64,000 nucleotides of DNA from contig JAIVFH010000129.1 in assembly GCA_025765595.1 (NCBI GenBank), forward strand, positions 23,446 through 87,445, in the 5' to 3' direction. The DNA comes from Obelidium mucronatum (lineage: Eukaryota; Chytridiomycota; Chytridiomycetes; Chytridiales; Chytriomycetaceae). Made by a program: the position numbers and the translations under genes. The notes below the pieces were generated by a model. The model did not search any database. It was not told the origin of the DNA and saw nothing but the letters and a program-made list of their open reading frames with translations. The first letter of the stretch is position 1, and the number at the start of each line of letters is the position of its first letter. Positions 56,461 through 64,000 of the stretch are shown here, piece after piece.

Positions 56461-56512
56461 AGGGTTAGGGTTTTATACTCATTAGCTCAGGATTAGACTT
56501 AGGGTTTCATGA
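56461..56512 (+). repeat. telomere-type repeats on the 5' side of the LINE
   Basis: AGGGTTAGGGTTTTATACTC then GGATTAGACTTAGGGTTTC. The match to TTAGGG is exact only in the first 10 bp and decays to the right. Confidence 0.7.
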
Positions 56513-56529
56513 AAATTTTCATTTTCAAA

Positions 56530-56605
56530 AATTCTATTCCGGGGTTCGAACCCCGGACTTCCTCTTGGAAGCAGAGATTGTCACAGCTGAACTAACCGGC
56601 CATAC
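56530..56605 (-). tRNA. tRNA-like sequence, probably a pseudogene or SINE head
   Basis: On the minus strand a box-A-like TAGTTCAGCTG and a perfect box B GGGGTTCGAACCCC are spaced as in a tRNA, with an anticodon-arm-like TCTCT/AGAGG stem between them. The acceptor stem does not pair well and the T-stem has a mismatch, so I do not assign an amino acid. Pol III promoter function is possible. Confidence 0.3.
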
Positions 56606-56654
56606 TGCTAAAAGTTTCACAAATATATATGACGCCATGGAGTATAAATTCACT

Positions 56655-56975
56655 TTAAGCGCTGAATAATTCAGCGCAAAATATTTAAGCGCTGAATATT
56701 TAAGCGCTGACACTTTAAGCGCTGAATATTTAAGCGCTGAATATTTCAGCGCTGACACTTTAAGCGCTGAATATTTCAGCGCTGAATAATTGAGCGCTGA
56801 ATATTTCAGCGCTGAATATTTCAGCGCTGAATAATTGAGCGCTGACACTTTAAGCGCTGAATATTTAAGCGCTGAATATTTCAGCGCTGAATAATTGAGC
56901 GCTGACACTTTAAGCGCTGAATGTTTAAGCGCTGAATAATTAAACGCTGACACTTAAAGTGCTAAATAATTGAAA
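56655..56975 (+). repeat. 15-bp satellite array, (A)GCGCT core, array 1
   Basis: About twenty tandem 15-bp units such as AGCGCTGAATATTTC, AGCGCTGACACTTTA and AGCGCTGAATAATTG. Each carries the palindrome AGCGCT, and neighbouring units can pair into small hairpins. Because 15 is a multiple of three, one minus-strand frame stays open (repeating SALKY/SALNY), which I regard as fortuitous. A related array lies at 59070-59490. Confidence 0.9.
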
Positions 56976-57650
56976 GCACTGACCATCCAAGTGCTTATAA
57001 ATCAAGCACTGAGAAAATTTTAAGCCCAGAAAATCACCAAATTAGTCTCTTAATCCGGAACACATTAATGTACATGAAAAATTTTACAGTGAAAAATTTT
57101 TCAACTAAAAATGAAAAGTTCTCTTTTTATTAATCTATTAATCAAAAAAATCATAAACCACCCACTAATTGCAATCATTTGATGATACAAAAACAGAACT
57201 TTTACACCAACTATTAATATTTGAGTACTAAACTGACTTTGATATACATCCAAAAATGTATTACAAATGCAGGTTACACAAACACCACCAAACCACCGGC
57301 AGCCAAGTACAGTAAGTAGTAGCAAATGTAAAAACTACTCTTCATTTTTATTGTGTTAGGTGATAAAATGAAATTTTGAATTTCCAAAGTTCCTGGCAGG
57401 AATCAATCCTTACTCTTTTACATGGTCCCATTGAGACCTGTTGAGGTTGAGAACCCTGTAGCCTATTTGCCCATTGATGCGGTGCATCAACTTGATGTGT
57501 TGATTTCTGATTGGAGGAAATCATGAAGGGGAAATTAATTACAAATTAATATTTACAAAATGTATTCATCTTTCTCATGTAAGCAAAGGTGTCTCCTAAT
57601 GTCGGCAGCACACGGATTGTGTATTATTGTATTCTAAACTGCATTAATAA
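56976..57650. other. AT-rich repeat-region sequence, no gene
   Basis: No coding, tRNA or mobile-element signal that I can support; the satellite decays into it from the left (AAGTGCT, AAGCACT variants). Confidence 0.4.
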
Positions 57651-57651
57651 G

Positions 57652-57722
57652 TGTTTAGTGCAGCGGTTAAGGCGCTGAAACTGAGAGCTTTATGCCCCAG
57701 GTTCGAATCCCCGGAAGTGCTT
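57652..57722 (+). tRNA. tRNA-like sequence (Leu/Ser-like boxes), probably non-functional
   Basis: TAGTGCAGCGGTTAAGGCGC resembles a D-arm with box A and AGGTTCGAATCCCC is a good box B about 45 bp downstream. Acceptor and T stems pair poorly and no anticodon can be read with confidence, so this may be a SINE head or tRNA relic. Confidence 0.3.
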
Positions 57723-57910
57723 TTATTCTAAGTATAAAGATTCGGGTTGAAATATTCAATCTGTACAACTTATAGATTATTTCTAATCTCTGTAAAGTAG
57801 TGTAAGTGATATTGGATCTTTTATGTGTAATACTCAACATCAATGCAAATCCATTTCATTATTGAGTTTCCTGCTTGAAGAATTTTTATTTTTCGTCACA
57901 AAAAAATTGC

Positions 57911-57929
57911 GGATTGAATTTTTCAATCC
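57911..57929. repeat. palindrome of the GGATTGAAT-ATTCAATCC family
   Basis: GGATTGAATTTTTCAATCC, one of five near-identical palindromes at 57743-57762, 57911-57929, 59810-59828, 59939-59957 and 60958-60976. The flanks of this copy (GCAAATCCATTTCATTATTG before, AGTTCAACTG after) match those of the copy at 60958. Confidence 0.7.
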
Positions 57930-57959
57930 AAGTTCAACTGCTATAACCTAAACACAACC

Positions 57960-58359
57960 ATAATACATAATACCTTTGAGTGCCAAAAAAAAACTAAATT
58001 TTATCATTATGATGGTTCTTAAAAAACGCACATTGTGTGGTTTGATCCAGGCACCCGCCGCATGCAAGACCACAGCTTTGCCAGTCAGCTACTGCTAATT
58101 ACATCAAAATGAATCCTGCAGATAATAATTCAGTATTGTTAAAAAAGGAATCTTTAAACCTGGAACGGCTGGAACGGTTACTTGAGATGTTCTTGGATGA
58201 AATATGTGTTGTGTTTCCAAATGAAAATGGTGTATTTTAATTTAATTTTCTTCATCTTATCTTTTCTTTTCATTTTTAATATTTTCTCTTTTTCACTTTT
58301 CCTCCAAAAATGATCTGGCCACCTGGCCACACACCTCACCCTTGATGGCAACTTGCTGG
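57960..58359. other. repeat-region sequence, no gene
   Basis: AT-rich; no supported coding frame or structured element. Confidence 0.4.
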
Positions 58360-58572
58360 TTTGGCGACCTGAAGAGGAGTTGAAAGGCTCCTCACTTTAA
58401 AATTACGGGTTGCCACCACAAGGGACCTTGTTTGGCGACCTGAAGAGGAGTTGAAAGGCTCCTCGCTTTAAAATTACGGGTTGCCACCACAAGGGACCTT
58501 GTTTGGCGACCTGAAGAGGAGTTGAAAGGCTCCTCGCTTTAAAATTACGGGTTGCCACCAGGGGCCTTGTTT
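58360..58572 (+). repeat. three tandem copies of a 71-bp unit
   Basis: Units start with TTTGGCGACCTGAAGAGGAG at 58360, 58431 and 58502 and include AAATTACGGGTTGCCACC. Copies 1 and 2 differ at a single base in the parts compared; the third is truncated at CCAGGGGCC. The near-identity suggests recent expansion. Confidence 0.9.
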
Positions 58573-59067
58573 GCCGCTCGAGGTTCTTGTCTATTTCCAA
58601 ACATCTTGACATCTCCAGTATTTTCTTTCTTACTCTACACCGCTTGTTATACTAAATAATGGTAACGTTTCTCATTTTAGTTGACCGCTCCATGTCATCT
58701 GCACTCGCAGGTTGCTTTGACCGTGGCATATTGAACACACAGCAATGGACATCTTCTGTGCTCGAAAGTTGCCGCCTTTGACGGTGGCACCAATCTCTCT
58801 GATTGAACTCACGGAGTGAACCGTTTGATCGGAGAGGGAGGTGTCGGCGGCCATCTTCTTGCAAAGAGAAAGGACACCGCAGATGGCAGCTCGGGCCGGC
58901 TTGTGACGCTTTGATTCGCATCTTAGCCAGGGTCCCTCCTCTGCCGCGATATCGCACCTTGGTGCGTCGGGGCGGGGGGCGGTGTCCCCAGTGTCTTTTG
59001 CTGTCTGTTTTTGTCTTGGGAGATCCCCTAACGTTTCGGTGATGCGGCTATTTGGCTCTGGCGGCTG
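58573..59067. other. repeat-region sequence, no supported gene
   Basis: Contains two related segments (GCACTCGCAGGTTGCTTTGA and GTGCTCGAAAGTTGCCGCCT, about 65 bp apart) that look like a diverged duplication. Open frames on both strands are not convincing. Confidence 0.35.
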
Positions 59068-59069
59068 TT

Positions 59070-59490
59070 CAGCGCTGAAAGATTAAGCGTTTTATTCTGC
59101 GCTTAGTGTCTCTGCGCTTAATTTTTCTGCGCTTAATGTTTCTGCGCTTAATTTTTCTGAGCTTAATGTTTCTGCGCTTAATTTTTCTGCGCTTAATTTT
59201 TTGCGCTTAATGTTTCAGCGCTGAATTTTCAGCGCTGAATTATTCAGCGCTTAATTTTTCAGCGCTGAATTATTCTGCGCTTAATTTTTCAGCGCTGAAT
59301 TATTCAGCGCTTAATTTTTCAGCGCTGAATTATTCAGCGCTTAATTTTCAGCGCTTAATTATTCAGCGCTTAATTTTTCTGCGCTTACTGATTCTGCGCT
59401 TTACTTTTCTGCGCTTAATGTTTCAGCGCTTAGTGTTTCAGCGCTTAGTGTTTCAGCGCTTAATGTTTCAGTGATTAATATTTCAGCTCT
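59070..59490 (+). repeat. 15-bp satellite array, (A/T)GCGCT core, array 2
   Basis: About 28 units of 15 bp: TGCGCTTAATTTTTC, TGCGCTTAATGTTTC, AGCGCTGAATTATTC and AGCGCTTAATTTTTC. Same unit length and core as array 1 at 56655 but with mixed A/T at the first position and TTAA/TGAA variants, so it is a diverged sister array. Confidence 0.9.
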
Positions 59491-60029
59491 TCATTTTAGT
59501 TTCCCTGCTCAGTGGTAGGTGAGGGGGCTCCAGACATTGGCCCAGTTTTCCTTTGATCCACCCGCTCTACTCATGGATCATCCATGCAATATGGAAGGTA
59601 CAACTAGTCCATAGCCATCAAGTTCTGGCTATCTAAAGATGATTTAAGATATCAATTATACACAACGCATCTTCAATAAGAAGAGTCACTTGAGATCCTG
59701 AAAAAAGTAGTCATATCCTGCCGCCTTTTGATGCAAGCACAATCACAAATGATGTCAATTTTTCGTGGTCTAATATTAAAGTTTAAGTTAAGAAGTGTTG
59801 GAGTTGAACGGATTGAAAATTTCAATCCAAAATCTATATTGTGATGAAAAAACCCAGCATTAAGATTTTGTTTAGCTTTCATTCAGTAATAAATTATGAA
59901 GATTCTATTGGTTATATTTTTCTGGTCTAAACATTTCAGGTTGAATTATTCAATTCCGATTACTCTATTTTTCAGTACAAGGTAGGTTAAAAGCCAAAAT
60001 GTATTCTAATAGATGCTACACAACAATCT

Positions 60030-60589
60030 TTATAAAAAGGCATTCCATCTCAGATCCAGCTCCTCATACATAGTCTCAAGTGCATAGTCATAACGATCAA
60101 CCGAATCAGCAGAGTAGAAGCGTAAATCTCGCGTCAGCTCGGAATGCAGCCACAATGCAAAGTCCTCCCACTGCTCACACTTTGGCAACAATCCGTCGAT
60201 ACGATCACCACCGTACATCTCCTTCCAGTAGTCACGAATTCCAAGCTGTATGGCCAACTTCACCTCACGTTCCAAATAGATGTATATTGGCATCATAATG
60301 TCCAACAATAAAAGAGACTGGTGTATGGTATTTTGCATAACCATCGACCTTTTCAAGGCTTTGATGGCGCGCATTCTATGCAAAAAAGATGCATGGTTGC
60401 CTGGAAGCCCCTCTGGTTTGCTGTAAGTTTCTTGAAGGTTGATCAAGCCAACCAGATGGTTGCGCTGCCAACCGAAGCCTCGAGCATAACGGTCGCATTC
60501 AACAATCTGTTGTAGGGCCTCCTTCTCAGCACTGCAGAGTAGATGGAAGGAGGCAGATGGATCAAATGGAGGGAGAGCTGTCTTGCATT
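60030..60589 (-). CDS. lineage-specific protein of unknown function, 3' exon
   Basis: An open exon of about 186 codons after a TTTGCAG acceptor at 60592-60590; no start codon is needed until residue 49. It reads ALPPFDPSASFHLLCSAEKE, then INLQETYSKPEGLPGNHASF, and continues to WNAFL. Family not recognised. A second, truncated copy of its first 145 bp lies just upstream at 60669-60816. The 3' flank (CAGTACAAGGTAGGTTAAAA) is shared with the gene at 61078, so the two belong to one dispersed family. Probably a truncated member. Confidence 0.5.
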
Positions 60590-60668
60590 CTGCAAATTAA
60601 ATTCAGTATGTTGATGCATGCCATTTCAGGAGTATTTAAGGGTGAATTTATTAATCAACACCTAGGGT

Positions 60669-60816
60669 TCGAAGCCACAAGCATTACGGTCGCATTGAAT
60701 GATCTGTTGCAGAGCCTCCTTCTCAGCACTGCAGAGTAGATGGAAGGAGGCAGATGGATCAAATGGAGGGAGAGTGTCTCGCATTCTACAAATTATATTC
60801 AGTTTTTTGATGCATG
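60669..60816 (-). repeat. duplicated 5' exon segment of the neighbouring ORF
   Basis: About 150 bp nearly identical to 60473-60620 (shared CCTTCTCAGCACTGCAGAGT and ATGGAAGGAGGCAGATGGAT). It has its own AG acceptor-like site and reads MRDTLPPFDPSASFHLLCSA before a stop 40 codons later. The two copies differ by one inserted base near the acceptor, which changes the frame relation. Confidence 0.75.
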
Positions 60817-61077
60817 GTTAAAAAATATGGCTGCACATGCTTCATGAATAAGCCCTGCCATCTTATTTGCTTAAAAAATGTATTTCTATTCTGATTGCAA
60901 ATCCATTTCATAATTGAGTTCTTTCATGATAATGTTGGATCATCACAATAAAATTTCGGGTTGAATTATTCAATCCGAGTTCAACTGGAGTTACACAAAC
61001 ACACACTTCTCTTCAGTACAAGGTAGGGTAAAATCCCAAATTTATTCAAATGTAGGCTACACAACAACCTAGTACTT

Positions 61078-62421
61078 TTAATCTGAATCCGAAAGACAGT
61101 CTGAAAGATGGTTAAATCTCTCGTCACAATCTGAAAGTATTTGAATTGCGGCATTGAGCCAAGTATAGCCTCCATGATAAGGTTCCAACCTCCAGTTTGA
61201 CTTCTCAATGCCTTCCTCACACACAAAACGAAGCAGCAAAAGAATGAAATCCTTAGAAAAAATATCCCTTGACTTGCGAATGATGCTGTAAACATAGTAA
61301 GAAGCACCTTTGACTTCAAGAAGTTCTTGAAAGAATAACCGCAAATAGTCTTCCTTATATGACAGAATCATACCCCAATCAATGAAAGGACTCAACACAA
61401 TTGGGCCAAACACACTGTGCAATAGAGCTGCACCTTCAGGTTCAGTGAAATCCCAGTGTTTATCAATCACACTACATATCCCATCAGTATTTTTGTCCAG
61501 TCTGGCATTATGATCTGGCTGCATTCTCCGAAAATGGGTGACTGCTGCAACAAATATGGGACACCAAGCTTTGGTATAAGAAGCCTCATAGGCTTTGCTA
61601 AAGTTCCCCCACCAATCCACTTCTCCTTTGGATTCCCTCCCACCTTCTGCCACCCACTTCAAGTGTTTGAAAGGAACCTTGGCACACTCTTCATCAAATG
61701 CCTTGACTTGTTTCAGTCTCAAGCATTGGAAAACTTTGATTATTGCCTTGACCAGAGTATCATCATGCAGGCAACCAAGACTCACATAATCCTGGAGCAC
61801 ATCCAGATACTCACATAGGACATTCTCTTTCTTTCTTCTTCCAATATACTTAAACATTGCTGTCTTGACATATAGGCTTTTACCAACAGTTTGAATCAAG
61901 ATATTGTGCAATCGAGCTGATGGGTCAGGGTAAAATATGTGGCTTGTGGCACTTGTCCAGTAATCCAATGCCGCCCTGTTGGCACTCCAAACAGCCGCAG
62001 ATATCACCACATCATCAAATGTGTTGCTGAAGTCACTGCCTTGTGTCTGAAACAGGAGGTGCAGGATTGGGGATGAGTGTGAATGGTTGACTGCTGCCAA
62101 TTTTGAAAGGTGGGTGAGAGGAAGAGCAGCAGGCCACATTGCTTGATAATTCCCTTGTTTCAGAAAGAAATTGAACCAGGGATTGATCCACCGGGGAAAC
62201 AAAGGAACGCACTGCGACAGGGTCTCTTTCTTTTCATCAGGAATTGGTCCAGCAATAATGCACATTGCAACAACATCCCAATCCAGGGCAATATCAGAGC
62301 CTCGCGCATGGCAAAGAACCTTGCCAGCCAGTACCATTCGGTAAGTAAAGGGGAAGGTGGGATATGTTGATCCTGTTAGAACCAGATAGTCAATAAAAGA
62401 CTTAAGGGTTCTTGAAGGCAC
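61078..62421 (-). CDS. lineage-specific protein of unknown function, 447 residues
   Basis: Single open frame, 447 residues, not recognised. It is rich in Trp, His and Leu, with a regular helical look (RWINPWFNFFLKQGNYQAMW, HLSKLAAVNHSHSSPILHLL, AAVWSANRAALDYWTSATSH) reminiscent of degenerate helical repeats such as ankyrin-like arrays, but no consensus motif is present. The C-terminus is acidic (DCLSDSD). No signal peptide. Its 3' flank, including the palindrome at 60958-60976, matches that of the gene at 60030. Upstream, GGCACGAGGGCTTAGGGG is duplicated at the boundary with the putative LTR region, so the 5' end may be truncated by the retrotransposon. Confidence 0.6.
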   Translation of the reverse strand: MPSRTLKSFIDYLVLTGSTYPTFPFTYRMVLAGKVLCHARGSDIALDWDVVAMCIIAGPIPDEKKETLSQCVPLFPRWINPWFNFFLKQGNYQAMWPAALPLTHLSKLAAVNHSHSSPILHLLFQTQGSDFSNTFDDVVISAAVWSANRAALDYWTSATSHIFYPDPSARLHNILIQTVGKSLYVKTAMFKYIGRRKKENVLCEYLDVLQDYVSLGCLHDDTLVKAIIKVFQCLRLKQVKAFDEECAKVPFKHLKWVAEGGRESKGEVDWWGNFSKAYEASYTKAWCPIFVAAVTHFRRMQPDHNARLDKNTDGICSVIDKHWDFTEPEGAALLHSVFGPIVLSPFIDWGMILSYKEDYLRLFFQELLEVKGASYYVYSIIRKSRDIFSKDFILLLLRFVCEEGIEKSNWRLEPYHGGYTWLNAAIQILSDCDERFNHLSDCLSDSD

Positions 62422-62429
62422 GAGGGCTT

Positions 62430-62826
62430 AGGGGGCACGAGGGCTTGTCCAATAACGGCTTGAGGTCACGAGAGACGGGATTGAAGAGTTACAAAACTGA
62501 AGACTAACACAGAATGTATTGAAACTGAACTAAAACTCAGAGCAGAAAGCTTGCTATTTATGCAAGTTCTGGAATTTCAAATAACAAAAGTTCAAAAACA
62601 GAAAACAAACTGAAAATCAAACAGAAATTGTGATAGCAAGAGTGATAGCACAATATTATGTGAAATCAAGAATGATATCACAAAATGAAACTGAAAAACT
62701 TAGTAAAGTGACAAATCAAAGATGACAAATACAAAAATAGAAACTTTAAGTAAAAACATTACTAGCGGGGATCGAACCCGGGTTTCCACCGTGAGAGTCG
62801 CGCGTAATGACCACTAAGCTACGGAA
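62430..62826 (-). other. putative 3' LTR/flank of the Ty3-type element, with tRNA-like sequence
   Basis: Lies between the unknown ORF and the integrase stop. On the minus strand, 62822-62763 carries a Glu-like tRNA pattern: box A TAGCTTAGTGG, an anticodon-loop-like ACTCTCAC, and box B GGGTTCGATCCCC. Stems pair poorly, so a working tRNA-Glu is unlikely. LTR ends (TG...CA) cannot be fixed because the 5' LTR is outside the window. Confidence 0.35.
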
Positions 62827-62866
62827 CTATAGAGAAATATCCCTATAAGACGGCTGATTCCTAACA

Positions 62867-64000
62867 TCATCCCCTTCTTTTCTTGCGATTGCGAACACTT
62901 GCAGCAATCGCACCAGGACCAGGCTTATCGGGATATTTGGCATGAAATTCAGAAACCAACTCAGCAGAACCCGAAACATTGGCAGCAGGTTCCCAAGAGC
63001 GATCAGAGTTAGAATAACCCATCCAGTGTACCAAATATTGAAGTTTGTTGTAGAAAACGCGAGAATCCAAGATTTCTTGAACTTCCCATTCTTCAGTGTT
63101 GTCCACGATAACTGGCGGAGGCGGAGGTTGGGTAAACGCGGCGACAATATTCTTAGTCTTGGGATGCAGCAAAGACGCGTGGAATACAGGATGAATACGC
63201 ATGGTTGAAGGTAAGGCAAGCTCAAAGGCGACTGGGTTGATGACGCGCTTGACTTTAAAAGGACCAAGTTTCTTATCATCAATCTTTTGAGAAGGACGAT
63301 TAGTCTTGATATTGCGACGATCCAAGAAAACCAAATCTCCGGGTTTAATTTCCGGAACCGGTAACCGAGATTTGTTGGCTTGTGTGGTGTAACCTTCCTG
63401 GGCAAACTTTAAGTTCGCACGAAGGTCTTCAAGAATTGTTTTCATAGACGCGAGGCGATCTTCAGCGTCAGGAACAGAGGATTCACGAATAACAGAGGGG
63501 TCAAAAATTGGATTGTGACCAGAGTTTGCAAAGAACGGTGTATGACCAGTAGTGGTTACCAAAGAATCGTTGTAGGCAAATTCGCAAAGCGGTAACTTGG
63601 ATACCCAATCGTCTTGCTGGTAGTTGCAGTAAACGCGTAGGTATTGTTCAATGACTTGGTTGAGGACCTCAGTAGATCCATCAGTTTGAGGGTGAAAAGC
63701 GGTAGAAATGTTAAGTTTAACGTTTAGGAGTTCCATAAAACGTTGCCAGAAACCACCAGTAAAACGCGGGTCGCGATCGGATACAATGGATCTGGAAGCA
63801 CCGTGAAGTCTAAAAACTTCCCGAATGTAGATGTCTGCAGTATCAGCACCTGTAGAAGTTTTTACCGTAGGAATAAAATGGGCTTGCTTGGTAAGCCGAT
63901 CTTTTACCACAAGTAAGGCATCAAAACCTTGACTAATAGGCAAGTCAGTAATCCAATCCATAGAGATATCCATCCATGGTTTGGAAGGAACAGGTAAGGG
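62867..64000 (-). mobile_element. Ty3/gypsy-type retrotransposon, integrase and chromodomain part
   Basis: Open to the right edge of the window, so the protease, RT and RNase H parts lie outside. Visible residues: the integrase core with first Asp in MDWITDLP, second in VSDRDPRFTGGFW, Glu in STEVLNQVIEQYLR; then the GPF/Y-type module LGPFKVKRV with MRIHPVFHASLLHP, and a C-terminal chromodomain (EWEVQEILDSR, YLVHWMGYSNSDRSWEP). This is the Chromoviridae arrangement, in which the chromodomain directs integration to modified chromatin. No stop interrupts the visible part, so the copy may be young. Confidence 0.9.

Noticed and set aside
56534..56953. 139-residue repetitive SALKY protein on the minus strand
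   Set aside because: It is an open frame forced by a 15-bp satellite; no start context, flanking exon or homology supports a gene.
58803..59042. Open frames in the sequence between the 71-bp repeat and satellite array 2
   Set aside because: Short, overlapping on both strands, no coherent codon use and no recognisable domain.
56655..59490. CRISPR-like repeat arrays
   Set aside because: Units are contiguous 15-mers without unique spacers, and the genome is eukaryotic.
62763..62822. Functional tRNA-Glu gene
   Set aside because: Boxes A and B and a CTC-like loop are present, but the acceptor, D and anticodon stems do not pair.

Overview
The window reads as nuclear DNA of a zoosporic, early-diverging fungus, most probably a chytrid (inference). 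Genes carry many short introns (about 45-110 bp) with GT..AG ends, T-rich tracts and often a TACTAAC-like branch site. The coding set mixes fungal hallmarks (a myosin-motor/chitin synthase fusion, an eisosome-like BAR protein, five secreted GH20 hexosaminidases) with genes usually thought of as animal-like but kept in basal fungi (ZZZ3, LRRC40, FAM151/menorin, DHRS12-like SDR, a large anoctamin). Nothing looks prokaryotic.

Layout. 0.5-21 kb: SDR (-), hexosaminidase copy 1 (-), FAM151 (-) and an unrecognised 805-aa protein (+) sharing a 35-bp promoter gap, secreted S41-family peptidase (+), TDP1 (+), eisosome-like BAR protein (+), homeodomain factor (+), hexosaminidase copies 2 and 3 (+). 21-49 kb: a four-domain RNA-repair-type protein (-), ZZZ3-like (-) divergent from LRRC40 (+), hexosaminidase copies 4 and 5 (-), two related small proteins of unknown function (-), anoctamin (-) divergent from the chitin synthase (+), and an F-box/ankyrin protein (+). 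I rebuilt exon junctions from splice signals and phase for nearly all multi-exon genes; the spliced lengths are all multiples of three.

49-64 kb changes character: decayed genes, a PIF/Harbinger relic, degenerate TTAGGG-type telomeric repeats, a non-LTR retrotransposon whose poly(A) ends sit directly on TTAGGG repeats, 15-bp and 71-bp tandem repeats, tRNA-like sequences, a repeat family with a conserved palindrome, two lineage-specific ORFs and the 3' part of a Ty3-type chromodomain retrotransposon running off the right edge. This looks subtelomeric or formerly subtelomeric.

How it fits together. The hexosaminidases, the secreted peptidase and the chitin synthase fit a chitin-handling saprotroph that both digests and builds chitin. 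A 9-mer, GGGTGGCAC, lies upstream of four hexosaminidase copies and of the peptidase (a GGTGGCAC variant before the fifth copy), so these secreted enzymes may share a regulator. The most novel candidates are the apparently endonuclease-less, telomere-associated retrotransposon and the four-domain RNA-repair-type protein.
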